The position numbers and the translations under genes were made by a program. Source: Oceanipulchritudo sp049975345 (GTDB lineage Bacteria > Verrucomicrobiota > Verrucomicrobiia > Opitutales > Oceanipulchritudinaceae). Taken from it: a stretch of DNA of 64,000 nt. Positions within the stretch are counted from its first letter, which is position 1. Each line of letters starts with the position of its first letter. The stretch lies in the NCBI GenBank assembly GCA_049975345.1, contig JBNGDP010000001.1, positions 62,001 to 126,000 of the forward strand, in the 5' to 3' direction. Shown here one piece after another: positions 1 to 8,689 of this stretch. The notes under the pieces were generated by a model that did no database searches, was not told the origin of the DNA, and was given only the letters and a program-made list of their open reading frames with translations.

Positions 1-2
1 GC

Positions 3-398
3 TTGGAGGAGGCCGGCCACGAAGTGACCGACCACGGGACCGATTCCAGCGAATCGGTCGACTACCCGGACTACGCGCGCGATGTCACCGCCGACATTGT
101 CGAGGGCCGCGCGGAGGCCGGCATCCTCTGCTGCACGACCGGAATCGGGATGTCCATGGCCGCAAACAAGGTGAAGGGCATCCGCGCCGCCCTGGTCCGC
201 TACGAGGACGAGGCCGCGCTCACCCGCCAGCACAACGACGCCAACGTCCTCTGCATGGGGGCCCTGCACACCACGCCCCACGAGGCGGCCCGCCTCGTCA
301 AGGCGTTCCTTGAAAACACCTTCACCGGGGCCGATCATCCGCGCCATTCCCGCCGGGTCGGAAAATTCATGGAATGGGAAAATACCTCCTGCCTGTGA
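3..398 (+). CDS. rpiB: Ribose-5-phosphate isomerase B, 5'-truncated
   Basis: RpiB interconverts ribose 5-phosphate and ribulose 5-phosphate in the non-oxidative pentose phosphate pathway. The visible 131 residues contain the family core: a Cys in ILCCTTGIGMSMAANK (the proton-transfer Cys region of RpiB) and the RQHNDANV segment with the conserved His. Roughly the first 20 residues, with the usual Asp-His strand, lie outside the window, so the true start is not seen and the first codon here is simply the first complete one. It sits about 40 bases upstream of glyA in the same direction, a pairing found in many bacteria. Confidence 0.93.
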   Translation: MEEAGHEVTDHGTDSSESVDYPDYARDVTADIVEGRAEAGILCCTTGIGMSMAANKVKGIRAALVRYEDEAALTRQHNDANVLCMGALHTTPHEAARLVKAFLENTFTGADHPRHSRRVGKFMEWENTSCL

Positions 399-440
399 TC
401 GCCACTTGACCCCTCCCGCACTCTGGCCAACTTGACTGAC

Positions 441-1718
441 ATGAGCACCACCGATAGCGCACCCGCCCAGCTGAATTCCGCCCCGGCAAGGGAACTGGAC
501 CCCGAGCTCTACGCCGCCGTCGAAGGGGAACGCGAACGACAGCAAAGCCACATCGAGCTGATCGCTTCCGAGAATTTCACCCTTCCGGCCGTCATGGAGC
601 TGACCGGCAGCGTCCTCACCAACAAATACGCCGAGGGCTATCCGGGCAAGCGCTACTACGGCGGCTGCCAGTGTGTCGACGTGGCCGAACAACTGGCCAT
701 CGACCGCGCCAAGGAACTGTTCGGGGCCGAATACGCCAACGTCCAGCCGCACGCCGGCAGCCAGGCCAACTTCGGCGTTTACACCGCCATCCTCGAACCG
801 GGGGACAAGATCCTCACCATGAACCTCTCCGACGGCGGCCACCTCACCCACGGCAGTCCGGTCAACTTCTCCGGCAAGTTGTATTCCGTGGTCCACTACG
901 GGGTGGATCCCGAAACCGGCCGGATCGACTACGATGCCCTCGCCGAACAGGCCGGGAGGGAAAAACCGAAAATGATCACCGTCGGCGCCTCCGCCTATCC
1001 GAGGATCATCGATTTCGAGCGGATGGCCGCCATCGCCCATGAGGTCGGCGCGACCATTCTCGCGGACATCGCCCATATCGCCGGCCTTGTCGCAGCCGGG
1101 GAGCATCCGAGCCCGGTGCCGTTCTGTGATTTCGTCACCACGACGACGCACAAGACCCTGCGCGGGCCCCGCGGCGGGCTCATCCTGGCCAGGGAGAAAT
1201 ATGCCAAACAGCTCAATTCCGCCATATTCCCGGGCGGGCAGGGCGGTCCGCTGATGCATGTGATCGCCGCCAAGGCGCTCTGCTTCAGGGAGGCGATGAA
1301 GCCCGAATTCAAAACCTACCAGCAACAGGTGCGCCGGAACGCCGCCGCGATGGCCGAAACCTTCAACAGCCTCGGATACAAGCTGACCAGCGGGGGCACC
1401 GACAACCACCTGATGCTCATCGACCTCCGCAAGAGCCATCCGGACCTCACCGGCAAGGCGGCACAGGTCGCCCTCGACAAGGCCCATATCACGACCAACC
1501 GCAACACCGTGCCCGGCGAGACGCGCAGCCCCTTCCAGACCAGCGGGCTGCGTATCGGCACCCCCGCCTGCACCAGCCGCGGCATGGTGGAGGAGGATTT
1601 CCGCCGGATCGCCAAGGCGATCGACCGCGTCCTCGGCAATATCGAGGATCCGGCGGCCATCGGAGAGGCACGCGAAGTCGCCCTGGAGCTTTGCCGGGCG
1701 CACCCCTTGCCCTATTGA
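441..1718 (+). CDS. glyA: Serine hydroxymethyltransferase
   Basis: Converts serine plus tetrahydrofolate to glycine plus methylene-tetrahydrofolate, the main source of one-carbon units; cytoplasmic and PLP-dependent. The 425-residue length is normal. The PLP-lysine motif TTTTHKTLRGPRGG is intact, as are the N-terminal IELIASENF and the YAEGYPGKRYYGG substrate loop. An in-frame TTG lies nine bases upstream (432), but the ATG at 441 is preferred. It follows rpiB and its 3' end overlaps the likely start of the next gene, so the three are probably cotranscribed. Confidence 0.97.
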   Translation: MSTTDSAPAQLNSAPARELDPELYAAVEGERERQQSHIELIASENFTLPAVMELTGSVLTNKYAEGYPGKRYYGGCQCVDVAEQLAIDRAKELFGAEYANVQPHAGSQANFGVYTAILEPGDKILTMNLSDGGHLTHGSPVNFSGKLYSVVHYGVDPETGRIDYDALAEQAGREKPKMITVGASAYPRIIDFERMAAIAHEVGATILADIAHIAGLVAAGEHPSPVPFCDFVTTTTHKTLRGPRGGLILAREKYAKQLNSAIFPGGQGGPLMHVIAAKALCFREAMKPEFKTYQQQVRRNAAAMAETFNSLGYKLTSGGTDNHLMLIDLRKSHPDLTGKAAQVALDKAHITTNRNTVPGETRSPFQTSGLRIGTPACTSRGMVEEDFRRIAKAIDRVLGNIEDPAAIGEAREVALELCRAHPLPY

Positions 1719-2422
1719 TCTTGGAAAGGCTGGACCCATGCACCGAGGAAGCGCTCATCGCGCACCTGCTGCAGTTTGTGACGCCGGAAAAGCGGGCCCG
1801 GATGGCCGGGGTTATCGGGAAACGGACCTGTTTCCTGCGGGTCGTCCTGGAGGATGTCTTCCAGCCCCACAATGCCAGCGCGGTCATGCGCTCCTGTGAA
1901 TGCTTTGGCATCCAGCATCTGCATGTCATCGAGAACCGGTATGCCTACACCCTGAACCGCGAGGTTGCCATGGGATCCTCCAACTGGATCCACCTGCACC
2001 GGCACAACCGCAAGGACGCCGACAATACCGCCGACTGCCTCCGCGAATTAAGGAAAGAAGGATACCGCATTGTCGCCACAAGCCTGGATTCCTCCTCGAT
2101 TCCCATCCGGGACCTGAAGCTGGACAGCCCGCTCGCCCTCTGGTTCGGCACCGAAGAGGAGGGATTGAGCGAAACCGTCCTGCGGGAGGCTGACGCCCAT
2201 GTCCACATCCCCATGTTCGGCTTCACCCAGAGTTTCAACATCTCCGTCAGCGCCGCCATCTGCCTGCATGAGCTCCGGCACCGCCTGGAATCAACCGGCT
2301 CGGATCCCGGACTGACCCCCGCGGAGATCCGCGCCGTCTACCGCCTCTGGCTGCGAAAATCGCTAAAAAATGGTGAAATCCTCGAGAGAACCTTTCTCCA
2401 GTCCCGCCAGCAGGATGTTTGA
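1691..2422 (+). CDS. TrmH/SpoU-family tRNA (guanosine-2'-O)-methyltransferase
   Basis: A SPOUT-fold RNA ribose methyltransferase. The segment VLEDVFQPHNASAVMRSCECFGIQ matches TrmH motif 1 (PHN.SA..R), and later LALWFGTEEEGLSE and PMFGFTQSFNISVSAAICLHE match SPOUT motifs 2 and 3 that form the knotted SAM site. The ending resembles TrmH, which 2'-O-methylates G18 of tRNAs, more than the rRNA enzymes RlmB or TrmL; exact substrate is inferred. The start is unresolved: the first candidate is TTG at 1691, inside glyA, with other TTG codons at 1715 and 1721 and no ATG until 1802, which is too late for the conserved N-terminus. Confidence 0.85.
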   Translation: MPGAPLALLILERLDPCTEEALIAHLLQFVTPEKRARMAGVIGKRTCFLRVVLEDVFQPHNASAVMRSCECFGIQHLHVIENRYAYTLNREVAMGSSNWIHLHRHNRKDADNTADCLRELRKEGYRIVATSLDSSSIPIRDLKLDSPLALWFGTEEEGLSETVLREADAHVHIPMFGFTQSFNISVSAAICLHELRHRLESTGSDPGLTPAEIRAVYRLWLRKSLKNGEILERTFLQSRQQDV

Positions 2423-2485
2423 CAAGCCAAAGCGCTGTTTTGTCTTGCTGATTGGGCCAGAGTTTCCAGCATGACCTGAACCGGC

Positions 2486-3295
2486 ATGGGAGAAGAATAT
2501 TTCATTCGCGGACCAGAGGAGGAGACCGCACGGGGTCCCTACGGAATCGATGAACTGCTGACCCTCGCGGAAGCGGGGCAGATCACGCCCGATCATTACT
2601 ACTTTGATCCGCGGATGGAAAGCTGGGCCCTCATCCATTCCAACGAACCGCTCAAGGAAAAGATTTTTCCCGAAAAGAAGAAGTTGAGCCTGCGCAAGAA
2701 GACCGATGAGGAAGTCGTATCCCTCAACCGGGAGGATGTGGATACCGAACCGGTCAAGGTGGAGGAAATGCTGGCCGCGGCGGAAGGCCATACCGACGAG
2801 ACGAAGCATGTCCGGACCAAGCGCCTCTGGCAGGAACGCACGGCCACCGTCTCCGTCCCCACCCTGGGTATGATGCTCCTGATCTCCGCCCTTTCGGTCC
2901 TGTATCCCAGCTGGGCCATCGTGGACGGCATCATCAATGACAAGGAGGGGGCCTGGCAGCTTCTGTTCCAGCAACCGGTCGTCCTCCTCGGGTCCCTTGA
3001 CCTCATCATGGGCGTGTTCCTTTTCCTGAACGCCACCGAGATTTTCCCCCTGATCCGCTTCCGCGCCATGCTGGGCGCCGGTTTCTTCTCGATCGTGTAC
3101 CTTTCCCATTTTCTTGTCGGGGACCCCCAGGGCCTGTGGCTCTGCCTGGCCAATCTCGCCTTCGGCATCGGCCTGTACGTGTGTACCCTGACCCTGAACT
3201 TCACCCTGATGGCCAGCTCCGCCGCAATCGGCATCGCCGGCGCCCTCGGCATCGCCTGGTACAGCAATCTGGTGCCGCTGCTGTTCAATTCCTGA
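2486..3295 (+). CDS. Membrane protein with N-terminal GYF_2-like domain
   Basis: 269 residues. Residues 1-55 (EEYFIRGPEEETARGPYGIDELL...) match the GYF_2/DUF4339 pattern: a Tyr-rich start, a G-P-Y/F core and a tryptophan later (SWALI). This small domain is typically fused to bacterial membrane proteins and is thought to bind Pro-rich peptides. A charged linker follows, then four or five hydrophobic segments from about residue 125 to the end. Function is unknown. A TTGACA at 2419-2424, overlapping the preceding stop codon, could be the -35 of its promoter. The next gene starts 19 bases downstream, suggesting cotranscription. Confidence 0.7.
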   Translation: MGEEYFIRGPEEETARGPYGIDELLTLAEAGQITPDHYYFDPRMESWALIHSNEPLKEKIFPEKKKLSLRKKTDEEVVSLNREDVDTEPVKVEEMLAAAEGHTDETKHVRTKRLWQERTATVSVPTLGMMLLISALSVLYPSWAIVDGIINDKEGAWQLLFQQPVVLLGSLDLIMGVFLFLNATEIFPLIRFRAMLGAGFFSIVYLSHFLVGDPQGLWLCLANLAFGIGLYVCTLTLNFTLMASSAAIGIAGALGIAWYSNLVPLLFNS

Positions 3296-3314
3296 TTCAC
3301 CCCGGCGCAGCGAA

Positions 3315-4781
3315 ATGGCCCCCGCGCCAAACAAGCCCCGAACGGACTCCCCGAAAAGCCGACGACAGCGGTTGAGGGAATTCCTCAGCAGGGGGATCTG
3401 GGAAGCCGGCCTTGGCGAGGAAACCAGCCTGAAGGGACAATGGGTCGCCTTTCTGCGGATCCTTTCCATTTCCTGGAGGGGACTGCTCGAAAACAGGCTC
3501 TTCAGCCGTGCCGCGGCATTGAGTTACTCCTCCCTCATCGCCCTTGGCCCGCTGGTGGCCATCGTGGTCTTCCTTTCGAGTTCCTTTGTGCGCACGGACG
3601 CGGAAACACAGGTAAAACGGGCCCTGCTGTTTGTCGCGCCCTCCCTGCAGGAATTGATCACCCTGGAGGAGGTCCCGGGAGCCGGATCCGAGGAGGAGCG
3701 GATGGCCACCGCCCTCGACACCCTGATTTCCCAGATCGTCGAGGGAGCCCGGGAACTGTTGAGCCAGATCAACACGGCCGGCTCCAAGACTTTCGGGGCG
3801 ATGGGGTTCCTCATCCTGATCTGGGTCGTGATCCAGTTACTGACCTCGATCGAGACCACCCTCAACCAGATCTGGGGCGTTCACCAGGGCAGGCCCTGGA
3901 GCCAGCGCATTGTCTTCTACTGGACCTTTGTCAGCCTGGGGGCCCTGCTCGGGTTGGGTTCCACCGCCCTGTTTTCCGCGTCGAATATCGCCGGCATGTT
4001 CGACTGGGTGCCCTTTGGCAGCGACATGAGCACAATGCTGCTCAACATCTCCCCACTTCTTTCCTTCTTCATGCTGGTCGTCCTGCTGGCCCTCTTCTAC
4101 CGCTTCTTCCCCAACACCAGCGTGCGCCTGAAGCCGGCCTTCATCGGCAGCCTTCTCACCGCCAGCCTCCTGTTCCTGAACAATTATCTCAGCATCCTCT
4201 ACGTTCACCGGGTCATTTCCTTCCAGAGCCTTTACGGATCCGTGGGCATCATCCCGGTCCTCATGATCGGCCTGTACTTCTTCTGGGTCCTGATCCTTCT
4301 CGGCGGGCAGCTTACCTACGCCGTACAGAATGTCGACTTCCTTGCCAACCAGGCCGCCTGGGACCGCATCAGCCCGGGTGCCCGTGAGCTGCTGACCCTC
4401 TCCGCCTTTCTCCAGATCGCCCGCCGTTTCCATGCCTGTGAACCGGCTCCCACCATGAACGAGCTCAGCACCCGACTGCATGTTCCCGTCAACCTCGTCA
4501 ATGAGGCCCTGCAGGTGCTGGAGGAACTCGACTGGATCACCCGGATCACCATCGAGGAAAGGCGCAGCGAATCCGAAAGTGTCGGCTTCCGCCCGGCCCG
4601 GCCGCTGGAGACCTACACCCTCTCGCGCTTCCGATCAGCGGTGGAGGAAACCGGCGACTCCACCATCCGGGCCAATCTCCAGCAAACCGATCCCCTTCTG
4701 GAAAAATACCGCAAGGCGGCCCTGTGGCATGAGGAGGATTCCTTTTGCCAGACCCCGCTCGAGACGCTCCTGCAGGAGTGA
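3315..4781 (+). CDS. YihY/BrkB-family inner-membrane protein
   Basis: 488 residues with about six membrane segments in the YihY/BrkB (formerly RNase BN) pattern: FSRAAALSYSSLIALGPLVAIVVF near residue 65, then WGVHQGRPWSQRI, and the SILYVHRVISFQSLYGSVG...WVLILLGGQLTYAVQN ending typical of the family. The C-terminal ~130 residues are soluble and include a helix-turn-helix-like stretch (PTMNELSTRLHVPVNLVNEALQVLEEL), as seen in long BrkB members. The molecular role of the family is not established. The upstream gene also encodes a membrane protein. Confidence 0.85.
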   Translation: MAPAPNKPRTDSPKSRRQRLREFLSRGIWEAGLGEETSLKGQWVAFLRILSISWRGLLENRLFSRAAALSYSSLIALGPLVAIVVFLSSSFVRTDAETQVKRALLFVAPSLQELITLEEVPGAGSEEERMATALDTLISQIVEGARELLSQINTAGSKTFGAMGFLILIWVVIQLLTSIETTLNQIWGVHQGRPWSQRIVFYWTFVSLGALLGLGSTALFSASNIAGMFDWVPFGSDMSTMLLNISPLLSFFMLVVLLALFYRFFPNTSVRLKPAFIGSLLTASLLFLNNYLSILYVHRVISFQSLYGSVGIIPVLMIGLYFFWVLILLGGQLTYAVQNVDFLANQAAWDRISPGARELLTLSAFLQIARRFHACEPAPTMNELSTRLHVPVNLVNEALQVLEELDWITRITIEERRSESESVGFRPARPLETYTLSRFRSAVEETGDSTIRANLQQTDPLLEKYRKAALWHEEDSFCQTPLETLLQE

Positions 4782-4801
4782 AAGCCCTTTGCCGCGCAAC
4801 C

Positions 4802-4829
4802 TTGACAGGTCGTGCCGTCCCCCTAGCAT
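4802..4829 (+). promoter_or_regulatory. Sigma-70-type promoter for the PpiD/SurA-like gene
   Basis: A perfect -35 hexamer TTGACA (4802-4807) is followed after 16 bases by TAGCAT (4824-4829; four of six matches to the -10 consensus), about 25 bases before the ATG at 4854. It lies just after the stop of the preceding gene. A similar 16-base spacing appears upstream of rpmB. Confidence 0.5.
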
Positions 4830-4853
4830 CGCCGGTTTTAATCCATCACCCGT

Positions 4854-6530
4854 ATGATTACCTGGTTACAGAATTTCTTTCTCAAGCACAACAAGTGGCT
4901 CTTCGGGGGCCTGCTGATCGTGATCATCGTGACCTTCGTCCTGACGATTGGTCCGCAGAGTTTCTTCGGCAGCAGCGGGGGCCAGCAGCGCCGGGCGCTG
5001 AACTATTACGGCTACGACCTGAGTTCGGAATCGGACCAGCGGGCGATGGCCTTCACCGCGGAAATCAGCGCCATCCTGCACCCGGAGCTGCAGCTGCGGC
5101 GGGAACAGTTGATGGACTACGCCTATCTCCGGGTGGCGGCCCTGGGCATCGCCAACCAGATCGGGGTTCCCCAGCCGACAAGGGAGGAGTTGGGTGATTA
5201 CGTGGAAACGCTCATGATTTTCGCCAACCCGCAAACCGGGGAATTTTCCGCCGAATCCTACAACCGGATGATGGAGGCCCTGAAGAGCAACGCCCGCTTT
5301 GACGAGGAATCCATCGGGATGGTCATGCGCGAGGACTACCGCATCCAGAAGGTGCGCGACGCCCTGGCTGGTCCGGGCTACATGCTCCCCTTCGAGTTGA
5401 AGCAGGATTACCTGAACCAGCAGACCGACTACACCGTGGTGCTGGCGGATTTCAGCTACGGGAGTTTCAACCCGGAAATCCCGGTCGAGGAGGATGACCT
5501 GCTCCAGTATTTCAACGAAAACCCCGCCCGTTATGAGATCGCGGAGACCCTTTCAGTGACCGCCCTGCTTTTCAAGGGGGAGAGTTATCTCAATGAAGTG
5601 CCGGCGCCGGCGGAGGCGGACCTGGAGGCCTGGTTCGCCCGCAACAAGGCGAAGTATGAGGCCAACCGGGAAAAGCCGGAAGGCGCGGAGGGGGAAGAGG
5701 CGGAGCTGCCGGAGCTGACCCTGGCCGATATCCGGGAACAGGTTGCCGCCGAGTGGAGGGAAGCGGAAGCGCGGAAGCTGGCGGCCAGGAAAGGGGAGCA
5801 GTTCAGCGTCCGCCTGTGGCAGGAGGGAATCCAGCTGGATTCCCCCGAATACCAGGCCCTGCTCGGGGAATTCCATGTCAAGAGCCGGGACCTCCCCCCT
5901 TATTCCCGCGATCAGCCGCCCGCCCAACCGGATGTGCCGGCCCAGTTGCTTGATTCCATGTGGGTCTACGCCACCAATCCCAATCGCTACTTCTCCGATA
6001 TCACACAAATTCCCGAGGGAGCCGTCATCCTGGTGAAACACGGCCTCACCGAGGCACGCATGCCGGAATTCGGGGAGGTCCGTGAACAGGTTGTCCAGGA
6101 CTACAAGCTGGCGGAGAAACGGCGCCTCTTCGCCGAAAAAGGAAAGGAACTGCGCGAAACGATCCGCACCCGTCTCGAATCGCAATCCTTCAATGAGATC
6201 GCCGCTTCACTCGGCCTGGAGGTGCGGGATCCGCAATCCTTCAAAGGCGATGCCGTACCCCCTGAGCTCCGCAACTCAACGGTCTGGGACCAGGCGCGCT
6301 ACCTTGAAACCGGTGGGCTCTCGCGAATGGTCATCCGGGACGATACCGGGACCTTCGCCTATCTGCAGGACAAATCGGTTCCCGAGATCGATAGCGAATC
6401 GGAGGAGTTCAAGGAGTTTGTCGCCCAGCGTACCGGATCGTTCAGCGCCGCTCTGGGATGGGCCCGCCTGCGGGAAATCACGGATACCAGCCTCAGCTCC
6501 CTGATGGGCCCGGCAGTGGCCCGGGAATAA
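4854..6530 (+). CDS. PpiD/SurA-like periplasmic folding factor, membrane anchored
   Basis: 558 residues. A short cytoplasmic start is followed by one membrane segment (about residues 14-35, WLFGGLLIVIIVTFVL), then a large Glu-rich extracytoplasmic region. The architecture of N-terminal anchor, SurA_N-type helical segment and later helical repeats resembles PpiD, a chaperone at the Sec exit site that helps outer-membrane proteins fold. I do not see a well conserved parvulin (PpiC) active-site block, so peptidyl-prolyl isomerase activity is doubtful and the name rests on architecture. It has its own promoter candidate and ends 9 bases from the end of convergent miaA. Confidence 0.65.
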   Translation: MITWLQNFFLKHNKWLFGGLLIVIIVTFVLTIGPQSFFGSSGGQQRRALNYYGYDLSSESDQRAMAFTAEISAILHPELQLRREQLMDYAYLRVAALGIANQIGVPQPTREELGDYVETLMIFANPQTGEFSAESYNRMMEALKSNARFDEESIGMVMREDYRIQKVRDALAGPGYMLPFELKQDYLNQQTDYTVVLADFSYGSFNPEIPVEEDDLLQYFNENPARYEIAETLSVTALLFKGESYLNEVPAPAEADLEAWFARNKAKYEANREKPEGAEGEEAELPELTLADIREQVAAEWREAEARKLAARKGEQFSVRLWQEGIQLDSPEYQALLGEFHVKSRDLPPYSRDQPPAQPDVPAQLLDSMWVYATNPNRYFSDITQIPEGAVILVKHGLTEARMPEFGEVREQVVQDYKLAEKRRLFAEKGKELRETIRTRLESQSFNEIAASLGLEVRDPQSFKGDAVPPELRNSTVWDQARYLETGGLSRMVIRDDTGTFAYLQDKSVPEIDSESEEFKEFVAQRTGSFSAALGWARLREITDTSLSSLMGPAVARE

Positions 6531-6539
6531 CCGGTCAGT

Positions 6540-7427
6540 TCAGGGCACCACCCGGTCCACCGGGATCTGGTGCCGGAACCAGGATCGCTGTTTGCGCATG
6601 AGCTGGTTGGTGTGGGTGTAGATCGCCTCCTCCAGGTCAGCCTCGGGAAGTTTGCCGTCCAGGAAGGCGAGAACCTCGCGGTAACCGATGGCACGGCAGG
6701 CGCTGGAATTGCGTTCAAACCCGCGGGCCCGGAGGGCGCGCACCTCGTCGACCAGGCCGGATTCCAGCATCCTGCGGACGCGGCGCCGGTTTCGTTCCCG
6801 CAGTTCGCCCGGCGGGCGCTCAATGAGCCGGACCTCCTTGGTCCAGTCCGGAAGGGGCACCGGCAGGGAAAGGAATTCCTCACGCAAGGCGCGCCAGGAC
6901 CTGCCCGAGGCCCGGCAGCGGATCAACGCCTTCTCCACCCGCCGCGGATTGCGCAGGTCGAGTCCCTCGAAGGTCTCCCCCTCCGGATTCAATTCGCGCA
7001 GGGCCGCGACCAGGCCCTCCAACCCGCAGGCACGGCGAAGATCCGCCACTTCCCCGCCCAGCCCGGCGGGGATTTCCATCCCGTCGACCACCGGATGGAA
7101 GAAACTCCGCAGGTAAAATCCGCTTCCGCCGGCGACGATCACGGTTTTCCCGAGGGCGCGCTGCCCCTCGAGGATTCCGTCCCGGTAGCGGATGTAGCGG
7201 GAAACGGAATACGGCTCATCGGGTTCGGCCAGGTCGATTCCGAAGTGCGGAACCCGGGCCTGCTCCTCCCTTGTCGGCTTGGCTGTGCCGATATCCATCC
7301 CGCGGTAGACGCACAGGCTGTCGCAGCTGAGGATCACGGCCCCGCTCCTCTCCGCTTCAGCCAAGGCCGCTTCCGTCTTGCCGCAGGCGGTCGGTCCAAC
7401 TAGGAAGATCAGATGCCCGTCTTTCAT
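6540..7427 (-). CDS. miaA: tRNA dimethylallyltransferase
   Basis: Adds a dimethylallyl group to N6 of A37 in tRNAs that read codons starting with U. Visible motifs are the P-loop GPTACGKTEAALA, SCDSLCVYRGMDIGTAKP (DSxQVYRxxDIGTAKP family block), the VPHFGID segment, VAGGSGFYL and the C-terminal IGYREVLAFLDG. The 295-residue length assumes the ATG at 7427, because the extra 11 residues of the longer reading frame precede the normal N-terminus. It is divergent from the glycosyltransferase at 7547, with an inverted repeat between them. Confidence 0.95.
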   Translation of the reverse strand: MKDGHLIFLVGPTACGKTEAALAEAERSGAVILSCDSLCVYRGMDIGTAKPTREEQARVPHFGIDLAEPDEPYSVSRYIRYRDGILEGQRALGKTVIVAGGSGFYLRSFFHPVVDGMEIPAGLGGEVADLRRACGLEGLVAALRELNPEGETFEGLDLRNPRRVEKALIRCRASGRSWRALREEFLSLPVPLPDWTKEVRLIERPPGELRERNRRRVRRMLESGLVDEVRALRARGFERNSSACRAIGYREVLAFLDGKLPEADLEEAIYTHTNQLMRKQRSWFRHQIPVDRVVP

Positions 7428-7437
7428 CGTATCGTGA

Positions 7438-7467
7438 CCAAACTGTAACCGCCCGGTCACAGTTTGG
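7438..7467. promoter_or_regulatory. Inverted repeat between divergent miaA and glycosyltransferase genes
   Basis: CCAAACTGT (7438-7446) and ACAGTTTGG (7459-7467) form a perfect 9-base inverted repeat with a 12-base spacer, starting 10 bases upstream of the miaA start codon. Half-site centres are 21 bases (about two helical turns) apart, which suits a dimeric regulator. There is no T-run, so a terminator is unlikely. The binding protein is unknown. Confidence 0.4.
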
Positions 7468-7546
7468 ACAGAATTTCCTGCTAATCTTCAATCCATGCAA
7501 TGCCGATTGCAAGTGCGGATCCCAACCGGAACGTCGACTGAACGCT

Positions 7547-8689
7547 TTGAATTTCACACTGGTCACTGAAACCTTTCCGCCTGAAATCAACGGCGTCTCC
7601 ATGACGCTGGGCCGTCTGGTCGACGGTCTCCGGTCCCGCGGCATCCGCGTGACGGTGATCGCCCCCCGGCGCCGCGACCGGGAGGAGGCCCAGGGAGGCC
7701 ACACCCTGGTCCAGGTCAGGGGCCTGCCGATCCCCCGCTACCCGGAGCTGCGCTTTGGCCTTCCCTGCGCGCACCGGCTCAGGCGGCTCTGGAACCTGGA
7801 TCCGCCGGATATCGTCCATGTCGCGACCGAGGGCCCGCTGGGCTGGAGCGCCCTTCGCGCCGCCCGCGCGCGGGGATTGCCCGTGGTCTCCAGTTTCCAT
7901 ACCAACTTCCACAGTTATGGCAGCCACTACGGGTACGGATTCCTCCGCAAGCCCGTACTGAAGTGGTTGCGCCACTGCCACAACCGCACCCGCCTGACCT
8001 TCGCCCCCTCGGGGGACCTGATCCGGACCCTTGAGAGGGACGGCTTTGCCAACCTGCGCCTGTTTGCCCGGGGAGTGGACCTCGCCCTGTTCGGTCCCCA
8101 TCGCCGCGATGAGGCCCTGCGGGGCTCGTGGGGAGCGCAGGCGGACACCCCGGTCGCCCTCCATGTGGGCCGCCTGGCCGGCGAGAAGAACCTCGAGCTG
8201 GTGGTGCGGGCATGGCAGCGCATGCGGGACCGCCTGCAGGACCTGAAACTGGTGCTGGTGGGGGACGGACCGGAACGGAGGCGTATCGAAAAGGCTTTTC
8301 CGGAGGTCATTTTCGCCGGGATGCAGCGCGGGGAGGCCCTTGCCGCCCATTACGCCAGCGCCGACTGCTTCCTCTTCGCCAGTGTCACGGAGACCTTCGG
8401 GAACGTGGTCACGGAAGCCATGGCCAGCGGGCTTCCCGTTCTGGCCTACGATTACGCCGCCCCGGGACGCTTCATCAAGTCCGGCACCAACGGAATGCTC
8501 GCCGACTACAACGACTCCCGCGCCTTCATTGACCAGGCCATGGTCCTTGCCGGAAACCGCCAGGAATGGACCTCAATCGGATCAGCCGCCCGGGAAACCA
8601 TGCGCCCGCACTCGTGGGACGCCATCATCGACCAGTATCTCAAAGAACTCCACTCGCTTCCGGAAATCCAAACCCTCCGTTCCACATGA
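7547..8689 (+). CDS. GT4-family glycosyltransferase
   Basis: 380 residues of a GT-B fold, family 4 transferase. The start FTLVTETFPPEINGVS is the hallmark of the MgtA/PimB/SQD2-like subgroup, which adds sugars to lipid or polysaccharide acceptors. The C-terminal domain has VGRLAGEKNLELVV, LVGDGPER and the EX7E motif region ETFGNVVTEAMASGLPV. The start codon is TTG at 7547; homology begins there and no ATG fits. Its stop overlaps the next gene's start in an ATGA, so the two are translationally coupled. Donor and acceptor cannot be read from sequence; the lipid-A-like phosphoesterase neighbour suggests envelope glycolipid work. Confidence 0.85.
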   Translation: MNFTLVTETFPPEINGVSMTLGRLVDGLRSRGIRVTVIAPRRRDREEAQGGHTLVQVRGLPIPRYPELRFGLPCAHRLRRLWNLDPPDIVHVATEGPLGWSALRAARARGLPVVSSFHTNFHSYGSHYGYGFLRKPVLKWLRHCHNRTRLTFAPSGDLIRTLERDGFANLRLFARGVDLALFGPHRRDEALRGSWGAQADTPVALHVGRLAGEKNLELVVRAWQRMRDRLQDLKLVLVGDGPERRRIEKAFPEVIFAGMQRGEALAAHYASADCFLFASVTETFGNVVTEAMASGLPVLAYDYAAPGRFIKSGTNGMLADYNDSRAFIDQAMVLAGNRQEWTSIGSAARETMRPHSWDAIIDQYLKELHSLPEIQTLRST

